Origin: Arcobacter sp. LA11
GTDB lineage: Bacteria; Campylobacterota; Campylobacteria; Campylobacterales; Arcobacteraceae
Assembly: GCF_001895145.1 (NCBI RefSeq)
Contig: NZ_BDIR01000002.1
Span: 62,001-126,000 of the forward strand
Direction of reading: 5' to 3'
Length of the DNA: 64,000 nt
A program made the position numbers and the translations under genes. Within the stretch, counting starts at the first letter, position 1; each line of letters begins with the position of its first letter. Below the pieces are notes generated by a model, which was not told where the DNA came from, did not search any database, and worked only from the letters and a program-made list of their open reading frames with translations. This document shows, one piece after another, positions 43,288 to 51,970 of this stretch.

Positions 43288-44048
43288 TAAAAAAATCATA
43301 TGCTAAAGTAAACATCTTTTTAAAAATAGCAGGGAAGAGAAACAACTATCATGAGTTAGTTTCAAGATTTGTTAGAGTCCATTCTTTATATGATGAAATT
43401 AGTTTTGTAGAAGAATATTGTGAAAAATTTACTTTAATTGGTGACTTTGGATGTGATATAAAAAAGAACACTATATATAATGTATATGAACAATTAAAAA
43501 ATATATCACCAAAAGTAGAAGAATATTTTAAAAATCACTCTGTAAAAGTTGATAAAAATATTCCTGAATTTGCAGGTTTAGGTGGAGGTAGTTCAAATTG
43601 TGCAACCTTTATGTTAATGGTTAATGATGTATGTAATTTGAATTTATCAAAAAATGAACTTGTAAAAATTGGTCTTACTATTGGTGCAGATGTGCCTTTT
43701 TTTATATATGAATATGATAGTGCAAATGTAACTGGTATTGGTGAAATAGTAGAAAAGTTTGATGAAGAGATTTTAAATATTGAAGTCATTACTCCTAAAA
43801 TAGAGTGTAATACTGGTCAAATATTTAATAAATTTAGAGAATTATTTTATAAAGAAATTTCTAAAAAAGATAAAATCAAACTATTAAACTTAAAATCAAA
43901 GGAAATATTGGCAATTTTAAGTACTAAAGAAGCAAATGATTTATTTGAACCTGCAGTTGCCATATATCCAGAATTAAGTGAATATAATAAAAATGAGTGG
44001 CATTTTAGTGGTAGTGGTAGTTCATTTTTTAAGGTAAGTAATGAGTAA
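43284..44048 (+). CDS. ispE: 4-diphosphocytidyl-2-C-methyl-D-erythritol kinase
   Basis: GHMP-family kinase in the non-mevalonate isoprenoid pathway. The N-terminal [15 protein letters not shown] substrate region and the ATP-binding [16 protein letters not shown] are clear, and the C-terminal [10 protein letters not shown] motif is present. The 254 residues are typical of this group. It starts with TTG over the truB stop and overlaps smpB by 8 bases. Confidence 0.93.
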   Translation: MIKKSYAKVNIFLKIAGKRNNYHELVSRFVRVHSLYDEISFVEEYCEKFTLIGDFGCDIKKNTIYNVYEQLKNISPKVEEYFKNHSVKVDKNIPEFAGLGGGSSNCATFMLMVNDVCNLNLSKNELVKIGLTIGADVPFFIYEYDSANVTGIGEIVEKFDEEILNIEVITPKIECNTGQIFNKFRELFYKEISKKDKIKLLNLKSKEILAILSTKEANDLFEPAVAIYPELSEYNKNEWHFSGSGSSFFKVSNE

Positions 44049-44514
44049 AAAAGAGATAAGTAAAAATCAGGTTTTTAAAAATAAAAAAGTCTTCCATGAT
44101 TATATAATATTAGATACGTACGAAGCTGGAATTGTGCTTGAAGGTAGTGAAGTAAAAGCAGTACGTGATGGTAGAGTTAATTTAAAAGATTCCCATGTGA
44201 GAATTATAAAAAATGAAATATTTGTTTTAAATATGCATATTACTCATTTAAGTACAGCACATAGTACATATAGGCCAGATGAAAGAAGAGATAGAAAACT
44301 TTTATTAAATAGAAAAGAAATAGAAAAATTATTTACTAAAGTTACAAAAGATGGTATAACATTAGTACCAATTAAAATGTATTTTAATTCAAAAAATATT
44401 TTAAAAATGCAAATTGCAACAGCTCAAGGGAAAAAACTCCATGATAAAAGAGAAGACCTTAAAAAAAGGACTATGAAAAGGGAGACTGAGCAAGCTCTTA
44501 AGAACTATAAATAG
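44041..44514 (+). CDS. smpB: SsrA-binding protein
   Basis: Binds tmRNA for ribosome rescue. The 157 residues open with [20 protein letters not shown] and contain [18 protein letters not shown], both highly conserved in SmpB. The C-terminal basic tail has [13 protein letters not shown]. It is the last gene of the helicase-truB-ispE-smpB operon. No T-run terminator was seen after it; the next 198 bases are the ccoN control region. Confidence 0.96.
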   Translation: MSKKEISKNQVFKNKKVFHDYIILDTYEAGIVLEGSEVKAVRDGRVNLKDSHVRIIKNEIFVLNMHITHLSTAHSTYRPDERRDRKLLLNRKEIEKLFTKVTKDGITLVPIKMYFNSKNILKMQIATAQGKKLHDKREDLKKRTMKRETEQALKNYK

Positions 44515-44540
44515 CATAAGCTTATCTTATAGAACTTGTA

Positions 44541-44561
44541 TATGTAACAAATAGTTACATA
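44541..44561. repeat. Inverted repeat TATGTAAC-N5-GTTACATA in the smpB-ccoN gap
   Basis: Two perfect 8-base arms around AAATA, 27 bases after the smpB stop. No T-run follows, so a protein-binding site is as likely as a terminator. A second inverted repeat (AACTTTAA at 44567-44574 and TTAAAGTT at 44590-44597) lies close by. Confidence 0.5.
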
Positions 44562-44583
44562 AAACTAACTTTAAACTAATCTT
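44562..44583. promoter_or_regulatory. Direct repeat with 11-bp period (AAACTAAC/T)
   Basis: AAACTAACTTT (44562-44572) is followed at once by AAACTAATCTT (44573-44583). An 11-base direct-repeat period is the usual geometry of OmpR/PhoB-type binding sites. Confidence 0.4.
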
Positions 44584-44618
44584 AAAAAATTAAAGTTGTT
44601 ATATTAATTAAAAAAAAC

Positions 44619-44639
44619 TGTTAATTTTTTGTTAATTTT
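44619..44639. promoter_or_regulatory. Direct repeat TGTTAATTTT, 11-bp period
   Basis: TGTTAATTTT at 44619-44628 is repeated exactly at 44630-44639, just upstream of a possible -10 (TATGAT, 44654-44659) for the cco operon. Confidence 0.4.
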
Positions 44640-44667
44640 AAGCTTTCCTTAGCTATGATAACCCTGA

Positions 44668-44685
44668 TAAGTGACAAAAAAGTGA
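44668..44685. promoter_or_regulatory. AAGTGA direct repeat before ccoN
   Basis: TAAGTGA-CAAA-AAAGTGA agrees with the plus-strand form of the frd site at 14 of 18 positions, again with an 11-base period. It lies between the presumed -10 and the ccoN start and has the opposite orientation to the gene compared with frd, which would fit repression rather than activation. Confidence 0.4.
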
Positions 44686-44712
44686 CTTAAAAAAATTAGT
44701 AGGAGGAGATTG

Positions 44713-46179
44713 ATGCAAAACGGTGCACAAATCGAGTATGATTACTCAATTGCAAAAGCGTTTACATTTGCAACAATTCTGTTTGGTATCATTGGTATGA
44801 CAATTGGTGTCGTACTGGCGTTTCAATTAGCATTTCCTGAGTTAAATAACTTAGCAGGGGAATATGGTACATTCAGTAGATTAAGACCTTTACACACAAA
44901 TGGTGTTGCGTTTGGTTTTACTCTAAGTGGTATTTTTGCGTGTTGGTATTACATTGCGCAAAGAGTATTAAAAGTTTCTCTAAAAGAGTCTCCATTTTTA
45001 ATGGGTGTAGCTAAGCTACATTTTTTACTTTATTTCATTACTATTCTTTTAGCTGTTGTAACTCTATTCATGGGTATTACAACTTCAAAAGAGTATGCTG
45101 AATTAGAGTGGCCAATAGACATTTTAGTAGTAGTATGGTGGGTATTATGGGGTATCTCTGTTTTCGGTTTAATCGGAATTAGAAGAGAGAGAACATTATA
45201 TATTTCAATTTGGTATTTTATAGCATGTTTTATTGCTGTTGCAATGTTATACTTATTTAATAACATGGAAGTTCCAACAATGTTATATTCTGGTTATGGT
45301 TCATGGATTCACTCTGTTTCTATGTATGCTGGAACAAATGATGCATTAGTACAATGGTGGTATGGACACAACGCAGTTGGTTTCGTATTTACTGTTCCTA
45401 TTATTGCTATGATTTATTACTTTTTACCAAAAGAGTCTGGACAAAACGTATACTCATATAAGTTATCTATTTTAGCTTTCTGGGGATTATTGTTTGTTTA
45501 TTTATGGGCTGGTGGACACCACCTTATTTATTCAACTGTTCCAGATTGGATGCAAACTATGGGTTCTGTAATGTCAGTTGTATTAATTTTACCATCATGG
45601 GGATCAGCAATTAATATGCTTTTAACTATGAAAGGTGAGTGGCAACAACTACAAACAAATACACTAATTAAGTTTATGGTATTAGCTTCAACATTCTATA
45701 TGTTATCAACAATTGAGGGACCAATTCAGTCAATCAAATCTGTTAATGCTATTGCTCACTTTACTGATTGGATTCCAGGTCACGTTCACGATGGTGTTCT
45801 TGGTTGGGTTGTATTTATGATTATGGCTGCGTTATTCCATATGGCACCAAGAATGTATGGAAGAGAAATTTACTCTAAGTCGTTAATGGATACTCAATTC
45901 TGGTTACAAACAACTGGTATTGTATTATACTTTACGTCTATGTGGATTGCAGGTATTACTCAAGGTATGATGTGGAGAGCTTATGACGAGTATGGTTCAT
46001 TAGTTTACTCTTTCATTGATACTGTTACAGTATTACAACCATATTATACAATTAGAGCTGTTGGTGGGTTAATGTACCTAATCGGATTCTTTATGTTCGC
46101 TTGGAACATGTACAAAACTGCAACTGCAGGTAGAGTACTTGATAAAGAACCAACAAATGCTACTCCAGTAGCTGCGTAA
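44713..46179 (+). CDS. ccoN: cbb3-type cytochrome c oxidase subunit I
   Basis: Catalytic subunit of the high-affinity cbb3 oxidase, with haem b, haem b3 and CuB. About twelve helices are predicted in 488 residues. Metal-ligand segments are RPLHTNGVAFGF (H61), WWYGHNAVGFVF, AGGHHLIYS and IPGHVHDGVLGW. The AGGAGGAG at 44701-44708 is ideally spaced for ATG 44713, so the in-frame TTG at 44710 is not the start. It heads the operon ccoNOQP. Confidence 0.97.
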   Translation: MQNGAQIEYDYSIAKAFTFATILFGIIGMTIGVVLAFQLAFPELNNLAGEYGTFSRLRPLHTNGVAFGFTLSGIFACWYYIAQRVLKVSLKESPFLMGVAKLHFLLYFITILLAVVTLFMGITTSKEYAELEWPIDILVVVWWVLWGISVFGLIGIRRERTLYISIWYFIACFIAVAMLYLFNNMEVPTMLYSGYGSWIHSVSMYAGTNDALVQWWYGHNAVGFVFTVPIIAMIYYFLPKESGQNVYSYKLSILAFWGLLFVYLWAGGHHLIYSTVPDWMQTMGSVMSVVLILPSWGSAINMLLTMKGEWQQLQTNTLIKFMVLASTFYMLSTIEGPIQSIKSVNAIAHFTDWIPGHVHDGVLGWVVFMIMAALFHMAPRMYGREIYSKSLMDTQFWLQTTGIVLYFTSMWIAGITQGMMWRAYDEYGSLVYSFIDTVTVLQPYYTIRAVGGLMYLIGFFMFAWNMYKTATAGRVLDKEPTNATPVAA

Positions 46180-46193
46180 GAAGGAGGGTAATT

Positions 46194-46877
46194 ATGTTTC
46201 ATTGGTTTGAACAAAGACCGTTTTTCTTTGCGGTATTAGTATTTATTTTTGTTGCATTTGCAGGTATTATTGAAGTAATTCCTGATTTTGCAAAACAATC
46301 AAGACCTACAGTTGGCACTAAACCTTATTCTGTATTAGAGTTAGCGGGTAGACATGTTTATATTAAAGATTCTTGTAATGCTTGTCATTCACAATTAATT
46401 AGACCATTTAAATCAGAAACTGATAGATATGGTATGTATTCATTATCTGGTGAGTATGCTTATGATAGACCATTTTTATGGGGATCAAAAAGAACAGGTC
46501 CAGATTTATGGAGAGTTGGTAACTATAGAACTACAGATTGGCATGAGAATCATATGATGGATCCAGCTTCAGTTGTTCCTGGTACAGTTATGCCAGCATA
46601 TCCTCATCAGTTTACAAATATTGCTGATTTAGATACTGCATATGCAGAAGCATATACAGTTAAAAATGTATTCAATACTCCATATGATGTAGATATTGAT
46701 GGAGATGGTAAAATTGATGTTGAATTAGGTGAATATGAATCTGCTATTGCAAAAGCAAAAGCTGATGCAAAAGCTATTGCAGCTGATATGAAAAATCAAG
46801 CTGTAAAAGATGCCGTTGCAAACGGTCAAGTTCCTGAAATAGTTGCATTAATTGCATATTTAAATTCTTTAAAATAA
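46194..46877 (+). CDS. ccoO: cbb3-type cytochrome c oxidase subunit II
   Basis: Membrane-anchored monohaem cytochrome c, 227 residues. An N-terminal helix (about 8-28) is followed by the haem motif CNACH (C61, C64, H65) and a later methionine-bearing segment PGTVMPAYP, the likely sixth ligand. It passes electrons from CcoP to CcoN. The ribosome site AAGGAGGG is strong. It lies 14 bases after ccoN. Confidence 0.96.
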   Translation: MFHWFEQRPFFFAVLVFIFVAFAGIIEVIPDFAKQSRPTVGTKPYSVLELAGRHVYIKDSCNACHSQLIRPFKSETDRYGMYSLSGEYAYDRPFLWGSKRTGPDLWRVGNYRTTDWHENHMMDPASVVPGTVMPAYPHQFTNIADLDTAYAEAYTVKNVFNTPYDVDIDGDGKIDVELGEYESAIAKAKADAKAIAADMKNQAVKDAVANGQVPEIVALIAYLNSLK

Positions 46878-46886
46878 GAGGTTAAA

Positions 46887-47111
46887 ATGGATCATGAAAC
46901 TCTAGTAACGATACAAGGTTATGCAAAGTTTTTCTTAATCTTAGTCGTATTTGTTGTGTTTTATTCTTATGCTTTTTCTATTTATAAAAGAGATAAAAAA
47001 GGTGAAAGAGATTTTGAAAAATATTCAAGTTTAGTACATGATGATACAATAGAGTCTGATCCTCTCGAAAATAGAAAAGAAGAAACAGAAAATAAAGAGA
47101 AGGAGAAATAG
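46887..47111 (+). CDS. ccoQ: cbb3 oxidase small subunit CcoQ
   Basis: A 74-residue protein with one N-terminal hydrophobic helix (about 10-29) followed by a highly charged tail rich in Lys and Glu. Its place between ccoO and ccoP and its size identify it. CcoQ-type proteins stabilise the oxidase complex. The sequence itself is poorly conserved, so the call is largely positional. Confidence 0.85.
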   Translation: MDHETLVTIQGYAKFFLILVVFVVFYSYAFSIYKRDKKGERDFEKYSSLVHDDTIESDPLENRKEETENKEKEK

Positions 47112-47112
47112 T

Positions 47113-48003
47113 ATGAAATCTATGGTTATAGGTGGAATTATTCTTATCGTCGCTTTAATGGCAGGAACTTACTTTGTAGCAGGTGATGCTTTTGATACAG
47201 ACGATTATATTAATAGTTTAACAATGCTTGGAGCATTGGCAATTATTGTTATTACAGTATTTGTTTCGTTAAAATATATTAATCAAATGAAAAATGATAC
47301 AGCTAGTGGTGAATTAGCTGAAGAAAGATGGGATGGAATTGGTGAGTATAAGAATGCTATTCCTACAGGTTGGGGATTAGCTTTTATTGGAACACTAGTT
47401 TGGTTAATGTGGTACTGGACTGTTGGTTATCCAACAAACGGTTTCTCTCAAATTGGACAATACAATGAAGAGGTAAATGAGTATAATAACAAATTTGCTT
47501 CAAAATGGGAAAACCCAAGTAATGATACTTTAGTTGCAATGGGTGAATCTACATTCTTAGTACAATGTTCACCTTGTCATGGTGTTGATGGTGAAGGTAT
47601 TGAAGGAAAAGCACAAGATTTAACAAAAAGAATCTTAAAATCTTCAGTAGAACATGTAATTAAAAATGGTGCAAACAATTATAAAACTGCATATCCAGGT
47701 GGTATGCCTCCTATGATGTTAACAGAAGCTGCTGATATTGAAGCTGTTTCAACATATGTTGCAGGTGGATTTAAAGGTGAACAACCAGCATCATATGGTG
47801 TATGTGCAGGATGTCATGGAGCAGATGGAAAAGGTATTGCATTTGTTGGTCCTAACATTAAAGAATATGATGATGCAGTAATTACATCAGTTTTAACTGA
47901 TGGTAAAAAAGCTGATATTGGTATAATGCCAAGTTTCAAAGGTAGATTAAATGCTACTCAAGAAAAAGCTATTGCAGCTTATATTAGAAGTATAGGAGAG
48001 TAA
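47113..48003 (+). CDS. ccoP: cbb3-type cytochrome c oxidase subunit III (dihaem)
   Basis: A 296-residue dihaem cytochrome c that accepts electrons from soluble cytochrome c. Two hydrophobic helices (about 5-23 and 38-55) are followed by a third near 88-104. The two haem sites are CSPCH (C152, C155, H156) and CAGCH (C231, C234, H235). GGMPPMM and IMPSFKGRL carry the methionine ligands. It begins one base after ccoQ. Confidence 0.96.
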   Translation: MKSMVIGGIILIVALMAGTYFVAGDAFDTDDYINSLTMLGALAIIVITVFVSLKYINQMKNDTASGELAEERWDGIGEYKNAIPTGWGLAFIGTLVWLMWYWTVGYPTNGFSQIGQYNEEVNEYNNKFASKWENPSNDTLVAMGESTFLVQCSPCHGVDGEGIEGKAQDLTKRILKSSVEHVIKNGANNYKTAYPGGMPPMMLTEAADIEAVSTYVAGGFKGEQPASYGVCAGCHGADGKGIAFVGPNIKEYDDAVITSVLTDGKKADIGIMPSFKGRLNATQEKAIAAYIRSIGE

Positions 48004-48004
48004 G

Positions 48005-48250
48005 ATGGCTGGAAATTCACAAATGAATGAAAATGAAAGAGGACTATTTTCTCTTCTTCATGGGATTACAGGTATGTTAATTGCTACAGTTTTACTATTA
48101 GCAATACTAGCTGTTTTAGTTTTTAATGCAGTTGTTGTGCAACAAAATGAAGCACAAAACTATTATAAAATTAATCAAGACTTGAATGCTCTAAAATTCA
48201 ATAGTACTGAAAATGGTCAGCATTATGAATTAGTTGGAAAACCACAATAA
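48005..48250 (+). CDS. DUF4006 family membrane protein
   Basis: An 81-residue protein with one long hydrophobic helix (about 18-42) and a polar C-terminal half. It starts one base after ccoP. Proteins of this type follow ccoP in many Campylobacterota and are annotated as DUF4006; their role is unknown. Position suggests a part in assembly or stability of the cbb3 oxidase. Confidence 0.8.
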   Translation: MAGNSQMNENERGLFSLLHGITGMLIATVLLLAILAVLVFNAVVVQQNEAQNYYKINQDLNALKFNSTENGQHYELVGKPQ

Positions 48251-48259
48251 GGATAAATT

Positions 48260-48352
48260 ATGGATAAGATTATTGGACTTTTATTATTAGTTTCTGCAGC
48301 TTTATCTGCATATTTATCTTTCTTTGATTCAGCAAGAGTATATGTAGGTTAA
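48260..48352 (+). CDS. 30-residue single-helix membrane peptide in the cco operon
   Basis: A short open frame (ATG 48260 to TAA 48352), one hydrophobic helix of about 20 residues (IIGLLLLVSAALSAYLSFF) and a short DSARVYVG tail. AAGGA lies 9 bases upstream. Its stop codon shares its last base with the ATG of the next gene (TAATG), a hallmark of a translated, coupled gene. Small one-helix subunits such as CcoM are known in other cbb3 oxidases. Homology to CcoM cannot be claimed. Confidence 0.65.
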   Translation: MDKIIGLLLLVSAALSAYLSFFDSARVYVG

Positions 48353-48978
48353 TGGTTAGCTTTAACTTTCTTAAGGTAGCAGTGTTTTCACTGCTACTTT
48401 TATTATCTTCAACTTTATATGCAAGTAACTTTGTTCTAAGCGATGATGGACTTATTGATAAACGAGCAATTACTAAAATCCAAGAAATTGGAAGTGAGTC
48501 TCAATCAAAACTTGGTGTAAATATTTATGTATATGCAAAACAATCTTTGGGTTTAAAACAAAATATATCTACAAAAGATAAAATTAAATATATTAAAGAA
48601 TATGAAGGGCAAATTACTAACTCATTAGTTAAGCCTTATGTTTTACTGTCAATGGCAGTAGAAGATACTCATGTAAATTTAATTGTATCTTCAAAATTAA
48701 AAGAAGTTATAGACAAAAATGAAATATTAAATGATTATGTTGTACCATTACTTGCTTCAAAAGATAAAAATACAACTTTTGCAAAAGCAAGTGCTGCTAT
48801 ATTAAATGGATATGCGGCAATTGCAGATACTATTGCAGATTCTAAAAATATAGAATTAAAAAGTAGTATTGGTAATTCTGGGAAAGTTGCAGGAACTGTT
48901 TGGAGAGTATTGATGTATACTCTAATAGTAGTAGGATTATTACTCTATACATTTGCAGTTTTAAGAAGAAAAAAATAG
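48352..48978 (+). CDS. TPM-domain-like membrane-anchored protein
   Basis: A 208-residue protein with an N-terminal signal segment (about 7-24, ending LLSSTLYAS), a folded exported domain and a C-terminal helix (about 186-203) followed by RRKK. The opening of the exported part (FVLSDDGLIDKRAITKIQEI) and its layout resemble TPM-domain proteins. It lies between the cco genes and a FixH-like gene, a position also held by uncharacterised membrane proteins in Campylobacter. A role in oxidase biogenesis is a positional guess. Confidence 0.6.
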   Translation: MVSFNFLKVAVFSLLLLLSSTLYASNFVLSDDGLIDKRAITKIQEIGSESQSKLGVNIYVYAKQSLGLKQNISTKDKIKYIKEYEGQITNSLVKPYVLLSMAVEDTHVNLIVSSKLKEVIDKNEILNDYVVPLLASKDKNTTFAKASAAILNGYAAIADTIADSKNIELKSSIGNSGKVAGTVWRVLMYTLIVVGLLLYTFAVLRRKK

Positions 48979-48990
48979 GACTAAAACTTG

Positions 48991-49548
48991 ATGAAAAGAA
49001 ATTATTGGCCACTTTTATTTATTAGTATATTTAGCTTTACTTTAGGAATGATTATTTGGACAATTATGTCAGCAATAAAAGTGCCTGTTCATGAAGATGA
49101 AGCATTTTTAAAATCTTATCATGATTTGGATAGAGATTTTAATGATGTTGTGTTATCAAATGCAAAATTTTTAGAAAAATATGATTTTAAAATTTTAATA
49201 AATAAAAAAGAATTTGGCTTGATAATAAGTGATATCTTTTTATCTCAAAGAGCTATTGAAGAAAAATCAGAAAACAAAAATGTTTTTAATAACGGTAAGA
49301 ATAATATTGTAATTTCAGTAAAAGATAAAAATGGTATAGAACAAAAAGATATAGAAATATCTTTAAGAGTATCTAGACCAACAAATCATAATAACACAAT
49401 GGATTTTACAAATAAGGAATTTGAATTTATAGATAATAAATTTAATATTGAGGTTGAACTGCCTTTAAAAGGAAATTGGAATATCACTGGTAATTTTAAA
49501 ATAGCTAATGATACGGGATATCTTTTTATAAAATCAAATGCAATCTAG
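48991..49548 (+). CDS. FixH-like protein (cbb3 oxidase assembly)
   Basis: A 185-residue protein with an N-terminal membrane helix (about 7-28) and a periplasmic beta-rich domain. The segment SLRVSRPTNHNNTMDFTN and the near-terminal VELPLKGNWNITG match the FixH pattern. FixH helps supply copper or assemble cbb3 oxidase. A TTG at 48988 lies directly before the ATG at 48991; the ATG is the more likely start. The gene overlaps the next one by 11 bases. Confidence 0.75.
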   Translation: MKRNYWPLLFISIFSFTLGMIIWTIMSAIKVPVHEDEAFLKSYHDLDRDFNDVVLSNAKFLEKYDFKILINKKEFGLIISDIFLSQRAIEEKSENKNVFNNGKNNIVISVKDKNGIEQKDIEISLRVSRPTNHNNTMDFTNKEFEFIDNKFNIEVELPLKGNWNITGNFKIANDTGYLFIKSNAI

Positions 49549-51901
49549 ATCTAAACTTCTAGTTTTCCCAACTTCTAGAGTAATTAGAGAATATATTAAT
49601 TCTCAAAAAGAGAATAATACTCTATTACCTACAATTTTAACTATTGATGAATTTTTTAAAAAATCTTTAAATCTTGGAAATCGTAAATATATTGATGAAG
49701 AAGAACGGTTTTTATATTTAGTTGAAGCAGTTAGTAATTTAAATCTTTCAAAATTAGGAATATCAACAAACTTTTTACAGTTTATAAAGCAAAGTGATTA
49801 TATTTATAGATTTTTTTTAGAACTTGCTAGTGAAAATGTAGATATAAATTCAATATCTAATGAAGATACTTATGGATACTATAGTGAACATTTAGATATT
49901 TTAAAAATTATTCAAAAAAGTTATCTTGAGATATTAGAAAAGAATAACGCAATTGATAAAATTAATATAGAAAAGCATTATAAAATAAATTATGATTTTG
50001 TAAAAAGATACTCAAGAATAGAAATTGATTTTGAAGGATATTTTACTTCTTTTGAATTTAATTTGATAAAAGAGATTGCAAGAGAATCAAAAGTAGAAAT
50101 TAATTTTATATATAATAAATACAATAAAAAATCTATAGAAAAATTTATTAATCTAGGATTTGATTTAAAATTAGAACATGAATATAAAATTGATTTTTCA
50201 AATAAAGAAATTATAAGTGAAGAAGAAATAAGAAAAAAAACTGTTGAAATTGATATAAAAGGTTTTTCTTCTAGAATTAATCAAATAGCATTTATCAAAA
50301 AATCTGTTTCGGATTTAGTAAATAGTGGTATAGAAGCATCTAAGATAGCTCTTATCTTGCCAGAAGAGAGTTTTGCTAGCAGGATATCTCTTTTTGACAA
50401 AGAACGTTATTTTAACTATGCTATGGGCTTAAATATATATACATCAAATTTATATAAAGTTATTGATGCAATATATTTATATATAAATGAAAAAGATATA
50501 AAAAATACAAAAAATATTGAATTTTTAAAATTAGATAAGAATGTAATAGTTCAGATTTTTGAAAATCATTGGAATAGAAATCTAACATCAGAAAATTTCA
50601 ATAAAATTATGGATTATTTTTTACTGTTTGAAAATGATGAAGAATTAATTGAAAAATTTAAAGAATTAGTATTTAAGCTTGAAAGGTTATTTTTTTCATC
50701 TAGTGAAAGAATCACTTTAAAAGATGCATATAAAATATTACATCAAAAAGTATCTAAAATATCGTTAGATGATGTTAATTCTGGAAAAATAACTGTAATG
50801 GGACTTTTAGAAAGTCGTAAACTAGTTTTTGATGCTGTAATTATATGTGATTTCAATGAAAATTATATACCAAAAAGAAGTGTAAAAGACAAATTTTTAT
50901 CTTCAAATATTAAATCTAAAGTGAATCTTCCTACAAAAGTAGATAGGGAGAATTTACAAAAATATTATTATGAAAGGTTAATTAGCAATACTAGTAAGGT
51001 ATTTATATCTTATGTTAAAAATGATAATGAACAAATATCAAGATTTGCAAATACTCTTTTTGATATAAATATTAATGAAAAACTTTTTGATAATTCATAC
51101 AAACATATTTTATATTCAAATAAAACTATAAAACATTTTGTAGAAGAAGTTATTTTGGATATTGATTTGTCAAAATTAACTTGGAGTGCGAGTTCATTAA
51201 AAGAATATTTAGAATGTAAAAGAAAATATTATCTAAACCATATTCTTAAGATAAAAGAACATGATATTTCAATTAAACCAAAAGGGTATGAATTAGGTAA
51301 TATAATTCATAATTCTTTGGAAGTATATTATAAACAAGGTACTCATACTTACGAAAAGTTATTAGGAATTATAAATGATATGAGTAAAGAAAAAGTTTCA
51401 AATAACTCTTTTTTAAATCTAGATTTAGAAATATGGAAAAAAAAATTAGTTGAATTTGTTAAAAAAGAAGAGAAAAGATTTGAAGATAACTTAAAAATCA
51501 TTAGTCTAGAAGAGCCTTTTTTAATAGAATATGAAGATATTAAACTACGTGGTACTATTGATAGGGTCGATTTACTTGGCGAAACTTATATTGTACTTGA
51601 TTATAAAACTTCAAGTAATTTAAAATTAGATACTATTAGAACTTATGAAAAAGCAATTGATTTTCAATTAGAGTTTTATTATTTAGCTATTGAAAATTTA
51701 TATAAAACTACAAATATTAAAACTTATTATTATGATTTATATAATATGAAATTACAAGAAGAAGTAGTATTAGAAGAAAAACTTGAATCTTTAAGAGAAA
51801 TTTTTAATAATCTAAATACTAAAAGTGTAAACTTTTTAAAATGTGATAATAATCAAATATGTCAATATTGTACTTATAAAGTTTTGTGTAATAGAGACTA
51901 A
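49538..51901 (+). CDS. AddB-like PD-(D/E)XK nuclease
   Basis: A 787-residue protein with a C-terminal RecB-type nuclease: D675 in GTIDRVD, then D688 and K690 in LDYK. The iron-sulfur cysteines C560, C775, C778 and C784 show the AddB pattern of one distant cysteine plus CxxC-x5-C. The N-terminal part is helicase-like (LLVFPTSRVIREY), but no Walker A motif is visible. AddAB processes DNA double-strand ends for recombination. In Campylobacter addB and addA are adjacent after the cco genes; here no addA follows, and a terminator and a convergent porin come next. Confidence 0.82.
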   Translation: MQSRSKLLVFPTSRVIREYINSQKENNTLLPTILTIDEFFKKSLNLGNRKYIDEEERFLYLVEAVSNLNLSKLGISTNFLQFIKQSDYIYRFFLELASENVDINSISNEDTYGYYSEHLDILKIIQKSYLEILEKNNAIDKINIEKHYKINYDFVKRYSRIEIDFEGYFTSFEFNLIKEIARESKVEINFIYNKYNKKSIEKFINLGFDLKLEHEYKIDFSNKEIISEEEIRKKTVEIDIKGFSSRINQIAFIKKSVSDLVNSGIEASKIALILPEESFASRISLFDKERYFNYAMGLNIYTSNLYKVIDAIYLYINEKDIKNTKNIEFLKLDKNVIVQIFENHWNRNLTSENFNKIMDYFLLFENDEELIEKFKELVFKLERLFFSSSERITLKDAYKILHQKVSKISLDDVNSGKITVMGLLESRKLVFDAVIICDFNENYIPKRSVKDKFLSSNIKSKVNLPTKVDRENLQKYYYERLISNTSKVFISYVKNDNEQISRFANTLFDININEKLFDNSYKHILYSNKTIKHFVEEVILDIDLSKLTWSASSLKEYLECKRKYYLNHILKIKEHDISIKPKGYELGNIIHNSLEVYYKQGTHTYEKLLGIINDMSKEKVSNNSFLNLDLEIWKKKLVEFVKKEEKRFEDNLKIISLEEPFLIEYEDIKLRGTIDRVDLLGETYIVLDYKTSSNLKLDTIRTYEKAIDFQLEFYYLAIENLYKTTNIKTYYYDLYNMKLQEEVVLEEKLESLREIFNNLNTKSVNFLKCDNNQICQYCTYKVLCNRD

Positions 51902-51917
51902 ATAAATTTAGATATAA

Positions 51918-51948
51918 AAAAAGGCTAGAGTAAAACTCTAACCTTTTT
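51918..51948. terminator. Bidirectional terminator between addB-like gene and porin
   Basis: AAAAAGG-c-TAGAGT pairs with ACTCTA-a-CCTTTTT around an AAA loop. T-runs are available on both strands, so it ends both convergent transcripts. Confidence 0.85.
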
Positions 51949-51970
51949 TATTTAATTCTAAATATATATA

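Noticed and set aside
44541-44561. FNR- or NssR-type operator upstream of ccoN
   Set aside because: The arms GTAAC/GTTAC are five bases apart rather than four, and the sequence does not match TTGAT-N4-ATCAA; kept only as an unassigned inverted repeat.
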